NCBI RefSeq assembly: GCF_019977735.1
Contig: NZ_AP025018.1
Span: forward strand, 372,001 to 436,000
DNA from: Calothrix sp. PCC 7716
GTDB lineage: Bacteria; Cyanobacteriota; Cyanobacteriia; Cyanobacteriales; Nostocaceae
Length of the DNA: 64,000 bases
Direction of reading: 5' to 3'
The notes under the pieces are model-generated. The model ran no database searches and was not told the DNA's origin. It worked only from the letters and a program-made list of their open reading frames with translations. Shown in pieces: positions 54,337 to 63,334 of the stretch; the stretch's first letter is position 1, and each line of letters starts with the position of its first letter. The translations under genes were made by a program, and so were the position numbers.

Positions 54337-54750
54337 TTAAGATTTTAAGTAAAGAAAACAATTTGTAATTAAAACCGTAACGATTGAATAAATAAATTGT
54401 TTACTTAAGGGATTTTGACGTTGAATTTCTGTTATAAGTAAGTTTGCCATATGCAGCATTGAGGGGTCGGTAATTTTGGTTTGATGAATATAAGCTTGAT
54501 TTAAGCAAATTATTGTTTGGTCAGTAATTTGCTCAAATCGAAATGAACTGAGAGTAAAAAGCAGATATTCTTTCATGTGATTAATACAGGCGCCGTGAAT
54601 CGCATCAAATTGTTCTAAGGTATTATTAAGTATTACAACACCCACAATTAAACTATCACCCTCAGTTAGAGGAATTCCTGCATTTACATACTTTATATCT
54701 AGTCCATCCCATGAAGCGTTAAGGATAGAAGTTTTAGAGTGCATAACCAA
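54337..54750 (-). pseudogene. AraC-family regulator, N-terminal remnant without HTH
   Basis: A 137-residue frame. ILNASWDGLDIKYVNAGIPL fits the start of AraC-type regulators (the SSxxxGWDGIxLEYxxxP pattern), and the end, DPSMLHMANLLITEIQRQN...IYSIVTVLITNCFLYL, fits the linker helix just before the HTH domain. The double HTH that should follow (about 100 residues) is absent, so the regulator cannot bind DNA. It lies 91 bases upstream of nothing on its strand but next to the aldo/keto reductase gene, which carries a putative operator. Probably a disabled local regulator. Confidence 0.6.
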
Positions 54751-54797
54751 CTGTTCGTCGTGATTTATTCATATTGTTAAATTATGGAATTTATTTG

Positions 54798-54827
54798 TGT
54801 AGAGACGTTACATGTAACGTCTCTACA
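54798..54827. repeat. 30-bp perfect palindrome, TGTAGAGACGTTACA type
   Basis: Half-site TGTAGAGACGTTACA followed by its exact reverse complement, 14 bases past the aldo/keto reductase stop. A second copy, with GTGACA/TGTCAC at the centre, is at 60904-60933. This is a dispersed repeat; at this place it could end transcription. Confidence 0.8.
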
Positions 54828-54840
54828 TTTGATTGTTTAA

Positions 54841-55953
54841 TTACGAAACACCTGCACCAGCAGATTGAATTAGTACATTAGGCTGATATCCCGCAGGTTT
54901 ATCGCCAACTTTTACACCACCGTGAATCATTCCTTGAATTTCGGCGCCAAAGAAACTGTAAGGAAACTGTGGTTCTGGACGACTAACAGCTTCTAAACGG
55001 TTTGCCAATTCTGTGGGAATTTCAAAATCGAGTGCTTGGATATTGTCTTCTAATTGTGATACTTTTGAGGCGCCAACTATAACCGTTGCAATACCAGGAC
55101 GGTTTGCAGTCCAATTTACAGCCACTTGTGCCATACTGCGTCCAAGTTCTTTAGATACGGTTTCGAGTTCTGTGACAATTTTCCAGTTGCGTTCGCTAAC
55201 CTTTTGAAATGCTGGGTTACTAATACCGCGTGTAGTATCAAGGCGCCCTTCTCCAGTAAATCCTGACTCGCTTGGTTTATATTTACCACTAAGTAAACCA
55301 CTTGCCAAAGGACTCCATACCATCGTTCCCATTCCTAACTGTTGACCAAGAGGAATAAGTTCGCGCTCAATATTACGTTCAACTAAGGAATATTCGAGTT
55401 GTAGTGCAGAAATTGGTTCATAATTACGGTATTCAGCTATAGTTTGCGCGCGTGCTGCATACCAAGCAGGAGTATCGCTCAACCCAATATGTCTTACTTT
55501 ACCAGCACTGACTAAATCATCCAGTGTCCGCATTACTTCTTCAGCAGGTGTAATTGTGTCCCATGTGTGAAGAATATATAAATCTATATAGTCAGTATTG
55601 AGTCTTTTCAATGAACCTTCTACCGCACGCAAAATATTTTTACGTCCGTTACCACCTGCGTTAGGGTTTCCTGGTTGGGCATTATAAGTAAATTTAGTGG
55701 CAATTACGACCTTATCACGGAGATTACGCGCAGTAATAAACTTGCCAACCCAAGTTTCGCTGGTACCATTGGTGTACAAATCAGCCGTATCAACAAAGTT
55801 ACCACCAGCATCTATATATGTATTAAACAACTGACGCGCGTTATCTTCATCGGCGCCCCATCCCCACTCAGTGCCAAAAGTCATGGCGCCTAATGCTAGG
55901 GGACTTACGCGCAGTCCAGAACGTCCAAGGGTGTAGTAGGTGTTGAGAGGCAT
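54841..55953 (-). CDS. Aldo/keto reductase
   Basis: A 370-residue NADPH-dependent oxidoreductase with a TIM-barrel. Catalytic tetrad: Asp and Tyr in FVDTADLYTNG, Lys in VVIATKFTYN, His in LYILHTWD. The C-terminal coenzyme segment is VAVNWTANRPGIATVIVGASKVSQLEDN. It reduces aldehydes or ketones; the substrate is unknown. The start at 55953 (MPLNTYYTLG) has AGGGA nine bases upstream; the frame is open to 56022, but the longer version would overlap the conserved upstream element at 56013-56050. Monocistronic, minus strand. Confidence 0.87.
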   Translation of the reverse strand: MPLNTYYTLGRSGLRVSPLALGAMTFGTEWGWGADEDNARQLFNTYIDAGGNFVDTADLYTNGTSETWVGKFITARNLRDKVVIATKFTYNAQPGNPNAGGNGRKNILRAVEGSLKRLNTDYIDLYILHTWDTITPAEEVMRTLDDLVSAGKVRHIGLSDTPAWYAARAQTIAEYRNYEPISALQLEYSLVERNIERELIPLGQQLGMGTMVWSPLASGLLSGKYKPSESGFTGEGRLDTTRGISNPAFQKVSERNWKIVTELETVSKELGRSMAQVAVNWTANRPGIATVIVGASKVSQLEDNIQALDFEIPTELANRLEAVSRPEPQFPYSFFGAEIQGMIHGGVKVGDKPAGYQPNVLIQSAGAGVS

Positions 55954-56012
55954 ATGTTTATTTCCCTGTTTTTGTGTGTTATGTATACTGTAGGGAATTT
56001 TGGTTTGTGGAG

Positions 56013-56050
56013 CATACCCCATTTTTGCGCGGTTATATCAAAATCTTGCT
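56013..56050 (-). promoter_or_regulatory. Conserved 38-bp upstream element (copy 1), putative promoter/operator
   Basis: Nearly identical (one difference) to 62665-62702. Read on the minus strand it contains TTGATA, 19 bases, then TATGCT, a possible -35/-10 pair, with CCGCGCAAAAATGGGG between them. It lies 60 bases upstream of the aldo/keto reductase start. The same distance in the second copy suggests a shared control site rather than a random repeat. Confidence 0.55.
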
Positions 56051-56483
56051 TTACTGTTTGTTTTGTGAGATGGGTCTCGCCTGTGGAATAATCTAGTTTT
56101 TTTTTACCACAGAGACGCAGAGTACACAGAGAGAAGATAATTTAACCACATAATCCGGAGGATTTCCCGCTCTTTAGACACGCTCGTACACAAAGAAAAA
56201 GGTAAGAAGAGAGAACACACCAAAAGTAAGGTGGGCACTGCCCACCATACAACACCCCAGAATTAATAACACAGACCACTAGAATATCAAGCTTAGAGAT
56301 GTGGCCAGTAGATTGTTTTTCATGTTTATTAGGATTAGTATCTGGCGTGCCTTGTAGATATGCATAAAACGGCGCCAGTTGCAAGAATAAAAAAATAAGC
56401 TGCTTATCGTTTGTTAACAACCAGCTTTTTATACAGGGTGCATTATTAAATGATTTATAGATATTATAGCATAATATTTGGAT
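56051..56483. other. Intergenic repeat-rich region, 433 bp
   Basis: No convincing gene. It holds ACCACAGAGACGCAGAG...ACACAGAGAG at about 56108-56132, the GGTGGGCACTGCCCACC hairpin at about 56231-56247, and one GGCGCC at about 56372. A 92-codon minus-strand frame through these repeats has no coding character and is not annotated. Confidence 0.6.
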
Positions 56484-56807
56484 TCACTTTACTACAGGCG
56501 CCGTATCCTTGGCAGTTTTTGATTCACCTAAAAGACTTTTGGAAAGCGAATCTAGTTTTTTAACAGAATTATTAGCTTGTCTCACAGCTTCTTCTGGTGT
56601 TAAAATAACAGTAGGCTCGTCAGGTTTTGATACTTTAACTGGCTTGTCAGATTTTAATATTTGAGTTTCACCATTTTCTTTAATAGCATCTACATCAATT
56701 GATGAATTAGTAGTTACAGCAGGAGATGACAGGTACACCATACTACTTGCAACCAGCACCAAAAACATCGACAGTAGCCGCAATCTGAGTCTAATAATAT
56801 GCTTCAT
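56484..56807 (-). CDS. Small secreted protein of unknown function
   Basis: A 107-residue protein with a basic start (MKHIIRLRLR) and a hydrophobic core LLSMFLVLVASSMVYLSSPAV, a signal peptide. The mature part is short, hydrophilic and Lys/Glu/Ser-rich (LKSDKPVKVSKPDEP, EEAVRQANNSVKKLDSLSKSLLGESK), probably a flexible or single-helix protein. No cysteine in the mature part and no family was recognised. It stands alone between spacers. Confidence 0.55.
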   Translation of the reverse strand: MKHIIRLRLRLLSMFLVLVASSMVYLSSPAVTTNSSIDVDAIKENGETQILKSDKPVKVSKPDEPTVILTPEEAVRQANNSVKKLDSLSKSLLGESKTAKDTAPVVK

Positions 56808-57009
56808 TATTTTCTGTGTGTGAAGTATTGTGACATATAGAAATTAGTTTATATTAAGCAATGCTAAAGAAAACTCACCCTTGAGGCAGAATATCGCCAA
56901 ATGGCGCCTAACCTTAATTTCCCGGCATTTTCCAAAACATAACTTATATAATCCTTGAGAAAGGTTCTTCTTTGAAGGTGGGCTTGTTACTATATATAAT
57001 ACGCTCTTT

Positions 57010-57828
57010 GTGATTTATCCAGTCATAGTGAATGAGGTTGTGGTTTTGAAATCCCAATTAACTAACCATCGAGTTGATTTACAAGATTGTACTATTTTTT
57101 ATCAGCAAAGTAGGTTGGAGTCTGGTTCAATCCCCATCCTATTTCTACATGGATGGGGAATCTCTACTAAACCTTATACTGAAGTGCTGAAACTACTAGC
57201 ACTTTCTCATCCCATAATTGCTCCTGACTTGCCCAGTTTTGCAAGGTCAAATTACTTTGGGCTAATTCCCGATTACGTTAGCTATAGCAAAATTCTCCTA
57301 TCATTTCTGGAAATTTTGGATTTACAACAATTTCATGTAGTCGGACACTCATTAGGTGGAGGTATTGCCATTACTTTATCTACACTTGTTCCAGAAAAAG
57401 TCAGAAGTGTAATTCTAGTAGATAGTACCGGGATTCCTGGCCCGTCTATACCGGAGATGATAGCGCGAAGGGCAATCGAAATGACGGTTCAAATGTTTCT
57501 TCCAAGACGCAGATTGAAATTAGTTGATATTCCTTTGGTTTTCTCCTATAACTTGTTATTCAATACAGTAAATGTCATTCAAGGGTTGCTAATTTCTTTA
57601 TACGAAGATATCAGCCATCTGTTACCTAAAATTCAAGCCCCCTGTTTATTGTTATGGTCAAAAAAAGACCTAACGACACCATTAAATAACGCTCAAGCAA
57701 TGGCAGCAATGATTCCCAACTCTAAATTAATTACTGTAGAAGAAGGTTTACACGAATGGGCACTTTGGTATCCTGAAAAATTTACATCACTCATACTGGA
57801 TTTTATTTGCCAACTTGAGCAATATTGA
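57010..57828 (+). CDS. Alpha/beta hydrolase
   Basis: A 272-residue protein with an intact triad layout: oxyanion region IPILFLHGWGIST (about 43), nucleophile elbow VVGHSLGGGIAITLS (Ser about 118), acid LLLWSKKDLTTPL and histidine EEGLHEWALWYPE. The substrate is unknown. The start is uncertain: GTG at 57010 gives the longest product, and further GTG or TTG codons lie within the first 15 codons. It converges on the GST pseudogene, whose 3' end is 14 bases away. Confidence 0.8.
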   Translation: MIYPVIVNEVVVLKSQLTNHRVDLQDCTIFYQQSRLESGSIPILFLHGWGISTKPYTEVLKLLALSHPIIAPDLPSFARSNYFGLIPDYVSYSKILLSFLEILDLQQFHVVGHSLGGGIAITLSTLVPEKVRSVILVDSTGIPGPSIPEMIARRAIEMTVQMFLPRRRLKLVDIPLVFSYNLLFNTVNVIQGLLISLYEDISHLLPKIQAPCLLLWSKKDLTTPLNNAQAMAAMIPNSKLITVEEGLHEWALWYPEKFTSLILDFICQLEQY

Positions 57829-57898
57829 TACAGCCAGCTAATCTAAGCTCTACTGGACTTAAATTTTTCCATAGCCTCTTGCGTAGGTAGACTTTTAA

Positions 57899-60167
57899 CC
57901 CACATTCCGCACCCCCAGGCGCCACAATCCCAAGAACACTTGTATTTAGTATAAAATAACTAATAGGCTGAGAAGATTTTATCGGCTAGATAGAAATTAA
58001 TTGCATTAAGCTTAGAGCATAAGTATTAAGTAGAAAATTTGTTAGTAAGCAGTCAACTCACACTTTTAACAAAGTTTAAAACTTTTTAAAATAAAATTAT
58101 TAGGCACACTACTATGTAAAAATATTAAGAGGTATTTGATATTTTGGTAGGGTGTTATGTCTACTCTCAAAGAGATTGAAGTTCAGAATATAGACCACTT
58201 AGGTATAGTAGCAGGTGTTATTGATTCAATTGGTTTAGTAGAAATAATTAATGGATTGTTAGGAGAAGATGTTTCAGAAAAGATTAGTTCAGGGCATGTT
58301 GTCAAAGCAATGATTTTAAATGGTCTAGGTTTTGTTTCGGCGCCTCTATACATGTTTTCAAAGTTTTTTGAAAGCCGAGCATCTGAGCATTTGATTGGAG
58401 AAGGCGTAAAACCTAAATATTTAAATGACGATAAGTTAGGCAGGACAATGGATAAATTATTTAGCAAAGGATTAAGTACAGTATTTTTAGCTATTGCTTT
58501 AAATGTAATCAAAAAGTTTGATGTATCACTACTATCCTCACCTCCACGATTCAAGCTCCTTCCATGTACATGGTAAATATACTGATAATTTGACAGATTT
58601 GATTCTTACTAATCAAACTAAAAGCGATATTAAAAAACCAGAAATGATAGAAGCATCAGAGCCAGAACCCATAACCATTACATATGGTTATTCTCGTGAT
58701 CACAGACCTGATTTAAAACAATTTATTATAGATTTAATATGTTCTGGAGATGGTGATATACCAATTTTTTTCAAATCAGCATCAGGGAATGAAGCAGATT
58801 CAGCAAGTTTTGCAAAAATCCTTGTTAATTTTAAAAAACAAATAAAAGTTGATAGCTTGATGGTAGCAGATAGTGCTTTGTATAATGCGGCGAATTTACA
58901 ATTATTATCTGAAATTCTCTGGTTGTCTCGCGTTCCACTATCATTAGCCGAAGCCAAAAAATTAGTTTCAAGTATAGTTGAATCAGAATTGATAGAAAGT
59001 GAAATAAAAGGCTATTCGTATGCTGTTTATAAAAGTAATTACGCCTCTATTGAACAAAGATGGTTAGTAGTTCAAAGCGAGGTTAGGAAGCAATCAGACT
59101 TGCGTCAATTAGAGAAAAGAATAAAAAAATCAGAAAATAGTGCTACTTCGCAATTGAACAAATTACAAAAAGAAAAGTTTAATTGTTATCAAGATGCAGC
59201 CAACGCCATATTGAAGTTATCCAAAAAATTCAAATACCACAATGTAGAGAATATTCAGATTAATAAAAAAATATCAACAAACAAAAAATTAAATCAGGAA
59301 TGTTTTTATCAAATATCTGCAACTTTGTCAAAAAATGAGCTTGCTATCAACTTAGAGATTCAAAGTGCAGGTCGTTTTATACTTGCTACAAATATTTTAG
59401 ATGAAAATATACTTACTCCCGATGCAATGATTTCTGAATATAAAGCTCAACAATGTTGCGAGAGAGGTTTTGGTTTTCTTAAAGACCCCTTGTTTTTTGC
59501 AGACAGCGTTTTTCTTAAAACTCCTAAAAGAATAGAGGCACTTGCAATGATAATGGCGTTATGCTTATTAGTCTATACTCTTGCACAAAGGCAAATGCGC
59601 GCGGCTTTACTATCATCTAAATCAACTGTTAAAAACCAATTAGGTAAACCTACAGAACGTCCTACATTACGATGGATATTTCAATGCTTCCAATCTATTC
59701 ATATTGTTGCTTTGAATGGTGAAAAAGAAATATCTAATCTTACTCCTTACAGGCAATTCTTACTCAGCTTTTTCCCTTCGGAATGTTATCAATATTATTA
59801 TTGTTAGCTTAATTAACTAATATTATTATTTATATATTTATTTTTTAGAGCTATTTAATTTTTTATTTGTAGCTCTCAATCACTATGTTTATTTTTATAA
59901 TTTTCTAGCTTTTACTATCAGTTTTATTAAACAATCAACAAGTAAATATAAGTTCTGATAATTATTCAAGTACAACTGTTTGTTAATTACCCAATTTTAA
60001 TTAATTGATGCTTATTGACATTACAAGAAGGCGCCCTAAAAGAGAACCTACAATCAGTCATATGTAAAAATTATAAACTTGAGTATAATTTTACTCTTTT
60101 TTATTCATGTAGTTCAATAATTACCGCGTACTACATTTTAATGGCGCCTGGGGGTGCGGAATGTGGG
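57899..60167 (+). mobile_element. IS1634-family element, 2269 bp, decayed
   Basis: Perfect 26-bp terminal inverted repeats (57899-57924 and 60142-60167; outer bases CCCACATTCCGCACCCCC) flanked by the 6-bp duplication TTTTAA (57893-57898 and 60168-60173), matching the 5-6 bp duplications known for IS1634. The ends are confirmed by reconstruction of the GST gene. Each terminal repeat contains one GGCGCC. The transposase gene is frameshifted. About 310 bases after it are AT-rich non-coding sequence. Confidence 0.9.
58157..59807 (+). pseudogene. IS1634-type transposase with DUF4277 N-terminus, frameshifted
   Basis: The first frame (58157-58576) has the DUF4277 start EVQNIDHLGIVAGVIDSIGLVEIIN. 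The second frame (from about 58518 to 59807) has the catalytic part: HLHDSSSFHVHG (first Asp), DSLMVADSALYN (second Asp) and AQQCCERGFGFLKDPLFF (Glu region). The shift is +1 near 58535-58545 (reading FDVSLLS then HLHDSSSF), consistent with one inserted base. The two parts together give about 550 residues, a normal length. Programmed frameshifting is not known to me in this family. One rare GATC at 58698. Confidence 0.82.
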
Positions 60168-60786
60168 TTTTAACCCAAGCAGGACGTTGATTCAGATTTT
60201 CAAGCCAAATACTTAGTTTCGGATGATTATCAAGCGATAGACCCACGAGATGTAAACTACTTGCTACGGTTCCTGCTGTCACATCTGCTAGGGTGAGTTG
60301 TTCCCCTGCAAAGTAGGTTTGCTCACCTAGAAGCTCTTCAAAAAACGTTAATACTGTAGAAACCTTATTTTGTGTTTGCTCAATTGTTTTTGATTCTACA
60401 GGTAATCCAAACAATATAGGGAACATAGGCATTATTCCAGGTAGTAACTCGTTAACTGTTAGCATTTGCACCATCCGTACTTTAGCTAAATTTCGAGCAT
60501 CACGAGGAAGCAACGAAGGTTCTGGATACTTTGCTTCTAAATAATCGAGAATTGCAAAGGATTCGACTATTCTAAAACCGTCATCTTCTAAAACAGGTAT
60601 ATGATGGAAAGGATTAATCTCTAATAATTCTGCTCTATTTGGTTAACCACTCAATTCCAGCTCCACTAACTCTGCTTTTATATCTTTTTCCAGTAACGCG
60701 ACTAAAACGCGCCGAGAGTGAGGAGAAATTGAATTACAGTAAAGTTTAAGCATAATTTGCTTTCCAAATTTTATAGTTCAAATAGT

Positions 60787-60903
60787 CTAATCAGAAATTG
60801 TTATGAGCCATTCACGAAATTGGGCTGGTGTTAAAGGAGCAGAACTGTTATCTAACTCATTAAGCGCTTCAAAAAGAGGCAATGAAATTAATTTCAAACG
60901 GTT
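60787..60903 (-). pseudogene. C-terminal fragment of an unknown gene
   Basis: A 35-codon open stretch ending in TAG reads LKLISLPLFEALNELDNSSAPLTPAQFREWLITISD. It has amino acid composition like a normal protein tail but no ATG start, and it is cut off at its 5' side by the palindromic repeat at 60904-60933. Most likely it is the end of a gene removed by deletion. The parent family is not recognised. Confidence 0.35.
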
Positions 60904-60933
60904 TGTAGAGACGTGACATGTCACGTCTCTACA
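60904..60933. repeat. 30-bp perfect palindrome, TGTAGAGACGTGACA type
   Basis: Second copy of the palindrome at 54798-54827, differing only at the symmetric centre pairs. It lies 30 bases past the stop of the SnoaL-like gene. Confidence 0.8.
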
Positions 60934-60962
60934 TTTGTATATATAATATTGCTACATCATTT

Positions 60963-61511
60963 TCAATTAAATCCGCTTGGGCTTCCCCATGCTTCGATAA
61001 AGACGATGGGGTCAAAATATTCGCGAAATAATGTCACTTTGCCATCGCGGAATTTAAATAGTCCGGCGTAGGTGTTATTATAAGGCTTTTTAGTTGCTAA
61101 AACTTCGATTTCGCCACGGAATTCTACAAAGAATGTATTGGGGTCAGTGGTAGGATATATTTTTAGGTCAGGAAATACCATTCTGCCCACACTCGTAGGT
61201 AATGCTGAATAATGTTTAGCCACAGCAGCTTTACCCTCAACTCGTTTCGGAAAACCTTTAGGAGAAAATGGCATATCTTGCACCCCATCTTCAGCCCATA
61301 ACTTCAACCATTCGTCCATACGTTTTTGTGATAATAGCTCAAAATATCTACGAATAGTTTGCTCATTTCTGCTACGAATAGTTTCAGCTTGAGTATTTGC
61401 AGGCGCCGCAGCAACATTATCCACACTATTCGCTGCTAACTCAGTTTTCGGAACAAAACTTAATAAACCTAAAATTAAACTGGCGCCAATTAAACTTCTT
61501 TGTAAAAACAT
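60963..61511 (-). CDS. Secreted SnoaL/NTF2-like protein
   Basis: A 182-residue protein with an N-terminal signal peptide (RSLIGASLILGLLSFVP). The mature part fits the NTF2-like fold: helix NEQTIRRYFELLSQKRMDEWLKLWAEDG, PKGFPKRVEGKAAVAKHYSALP, then strands FFVEFRGEIEVLA and AGLFKFRDGKVTLFREYFDPIVFIEAWG. SnoaL-like proteins bind or isomerise small hydrophobic molecules. It is transcribed with the upstream alpha/beta hydrolase (47-base spacer), so the two exported proteins probably act on the same compound. Confidence 0.78.
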   Translation of the reverse strand: MFLQRSLIGASLILGLLSFVPKTELAANSVDNVAAAPANTQAETIRSRNEQTIRRYFELLSQKRMDEWLKLWAEDGVQDMPFSPKGFPKRVEGKAAVAKHYSALPTSVGRMVFPDLKIYPTTDPNTFFVEFRGEIEVLATKKPYNNTYAGLFKFRDGKVTLFREYFDPIVFIEAWGSPSGFN

Positions 61512-61558
61512 CTTCCTTCCTCCTCTTCCTTAGCGTTCTTCGCGTCCTTTGCGGTTCG

Positions 61559-62602
61559 TTATAAAGACTTCTTCAAAAACTTCGCCACCTCACCAACAGA
61601 CTGATTAACAGTATTTTCTTTGTCATAAAAATCAAACTGAGTGCGGTTATCTAACCAAACAAAGCTCTTATTCTTTGTGGGAATATCATTAAAAAATTGT
61701 CTAGCACCATCAGGAATAGCAGCTTTCTCACTGTGAACAAACAAAGTAGGCACATTAATATTCTTAGCTTGTGACATAGGCTTAAAAGTCAACCATTCAG
61801 CCCAAGATGCAACAGCAAACTTATTATCCCACTGAGGAATGGCGCCACGTTGAGGATTTAAATAATAATCAATCTCACCGAACATTGGTGCATTTTTATC
61901 AGTTCTACTAGCAGCAGGGACATATTCAACTTTCCCTGTTTTCTCAAACTTCTTCCGTGCAGCTTGCCCAATTTGTATTTTCTCTTGCACAGCCTTCCCA
62001 CCACCATATACAGTATTCAAAATCGCTGTATCATGAATCCAAGGCGCCACTGTTACAAGTGACTTAATGCGAGAATCTTCTGCTGCTGCAACCGTCATAT
62101 AACCAGCACTCGCGCAAATACCTAACCCAGCAATTTTATTCGAGTCAACCGCATCAACTGTCTGTAAAAAGCTAACTGCATTTTTGATATCTTTAATTTT
62201 CTCAGTTGGAGACTCAAAATTGCGAAGCTTACCACCGCTTTCTCCAAAAGTGCGAAAATCAAAAGCAAACGCTGCAAATCCTTGTTCAGCAAGCTTTTGA
62301 GCATAAGTAGCTGGCATTTGCTCCTTGATTGTCATCCAGGCGCCTGTCACTATTACAGTAGGTAACTTATCACCTGGTTTATAGTTAGCAGGTAAATACA
62401 AGTTACCAACTAGTCTTTCCCCCTCACTTTGGAACGTCACGCGGTTAATACCAGGTTTGTAGGTATTGGCTGCAATTACAATATTTGACTGTTGTACTTG
62501 TGGCATTACGTTGGAAAGGTTGGAAGCTTGAGAAATGGCGGCGCCACCGAATAAAATTAGTGAGAGTGTACAAGCCTTGATAGCGCAGTTAGCAAGTTTC
62601 AT
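61559..62602 (-). CDS. Exported alpha/beta hydrolase (DLH/X-Pro peptidase-like)
   Basis: A 347-residue protein with a signal peptide (CTLSLILFGGAAISQAS). Hydrolase features: PTVIVTGAWMTIKEQ (oxyanion region), AFDFRTFGESGG, nucleophile elbow AGLGICASAGYMTVAAAE (Ser within CASAG), acid in PTLFVHSEKAAIPDG, and histidine not evident at the usual place (the end reads VWLDNRTQFDFYDKE). ATG with GGAGA seven bases upstream. The gene is preceded, 63 bases upstream, by the 38-bp element shared with the aldo/keto reductase. First gene of an operon with the SnoaL-like gene. Confidence 0.78.
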   Translation of the reverse strand: MKLANCAIKACTLSLILFGGAAISQASNLSNVMPQVQQSNIVIAANTYKPGINRVTFQSEGERLVGNLYLPANYKPGDKLPTVIVTGAWMTIKEQMPATYAQKLAEQGFAAFAFDFRTFGESGGKLRNFESPTEKIKDIKNAVSFLQTVDAVDSNKIAGLGICASAGYMTVAAAEDSRIKSLVTVAPWIHDTAILNTVYGGGKAVQEKIQIGQAARKKFEKTGKVEYVPAASRTDKNAPMFGEIDYYLNPQRGAIPQWDNKFAVASWAEWLTFKPMSQAKNINVPTLFVHSEKAAIPDGARQFFNDIPTKNKSFVWLDNRTQFDFYDKENTVNQSVGEVAKFLKKSL

Positions 62603-62664
62603 AATGATTTCTCCGTGTTGGTTTGTTTCGTTAAATCCAATTTAGAGAATCTGCACTTCAAAAC

Positions 62665-62702
62665 CATACCCCATTCTTGCGCGGTTATATCAAAATCTTG
62701 CT
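62665..62702 (-). promoter_or_regulatory. Conserved 38-bp upstream element (copy 2), putative promoter/operator
   Basis: Matches 56013-56050 at 37 of 38 positions. On the minus strand: TTGATA, 19 bases including CCGCGCAAGAATGGGG, then TATGGT. It is 63 bases upstream of the exported hydrolase start. Confidence 0.55.
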
Positions 62703-62863
62703 CTCTGTGTACTCTGTGTCTCTGTGGTGAAAGTTTTCTATGCCCCAAAACTTATAATATTAACCAGAAGTAGTATATTTTTTACCACAGAGGCGCAGAG
62801 TACACAGAGGGATGAACCACAAAGGACACAAAGAAAGAATTGAGGAGTTGCGACTAGGAAGTA
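62703..62863. repeat. Dispersed repeat cluster
   Basis: It holds CTCTGTGTACTCTGTGTCTC (about 62702-62725) and the opposite-orientation ACCACAGAGGCGCAGAG...ACCACAAAGGACACAAAG block (about 62783-62840), the same family as at 24117, 27810, 32420 and 56108. No gene. Confidence 0.75.
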
Positions 62864-63234
62864 CTAGTTGTTATTTTGTTGTAAATTTGAGGCGCCTGGG
62901 TTGGCGCCAACACGAACTACAACTTTCTGGTTTTGTTGAGCGCGCTGTAGTGTGAGCGTTAATTCTTCACCTATCTGAGATTTTGCAACCTCGGCTGTTA
63001 TGTCATTAGCTTCAGTAACAGCTTTACCATTAAGCGCCACAATAATATCACCTACTTGGATACCCCGCCAATTCAGCAGGAGAATTTTGTACTACTTTTC
63101 CTACTAATACACCTTTATCTACCGAGAGGTCAAAATTTTGATTGTTTTTAAGCTGCTCACGTAGCTCTGGTGTCACAGTAACAATTTGCACTCCTAAATA
63201 AGGACGGTCTACTTGCTGTTGGGTTATGTTTTCA
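62864..63234 (-). pseudogene. HtrA/Deg protease remnant (PDZ domain only), frameshifted
   Basis: The frame VDRPYLGVQIVTVTPELREQLKNN...KGVLVGKVVQNSPAELAG matches the PDZ domain of cyanobacterial HtrA-type proteases. One extra G in GGGG (about 63055) then shifts the frame; reading on in the other frame gives IQVGDIIVALNGKAVTEANDITAEVAKSQIGEELTLTLQR and a TAG at 62864-62866. The trypsin-like protease domain that should precede is missing, replaced by a G/C-run repeat at about 63240-63300. A non-functional fragment. Confidence 0.78.
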
Positions 63235-63334
63235 TTTGGTGTAGGAGTGGGGGAAACTGCCCCCCAACCGCTCTCCTACCAGGGAAGGGGGTTAGGGGGT
63301 AAGGTTCATGAAACTATCAAAAAGCTATTTTTTA

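Larger units (their letters stand above)
57843..60753 (-). pseudogene. Glutathione S-transferase gene, interrupted by an IS1634-type element and carrying a nonsense codon
   Basis: Coding runs from ATG at 60753 (LKLYCNSISPHSRRVLVALLEKD, thioredoxin-like N-domain) through the C-domain (GEQTYFAGEQLTLADVTAGTV) to NQRPAW. The frame then enters the IS end and stops at 60121. The missing tail lies beyond the IS at 57843-57892: joining across with one TTTTAA copy gives RPAWVKSLPTQEAMEKFKSSRA and TAG, a normal GST ending. A second lesion is TAA at 60643-60645 (LSG*PNRAEL), where Gln is expected (CAA to TAA). Two independent hits make it a dead gene; the open stretch from 60513 lacks the glutathione site. 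Confidence 0.9.

Noticed and set aside
56142-56420. 92-codon minus-strand open frame
   Set aside because: It runs through two dispersed repeats and has low-complexity, non-protein-like composition; no ribosome-binding site was seen.
60121-60513. Short intact glutathione S-transferase
   Set aside because: It lacks the N-terminal glutathione-binding domain because of an upstream nonsense codon, and its last residues come from the IS end.
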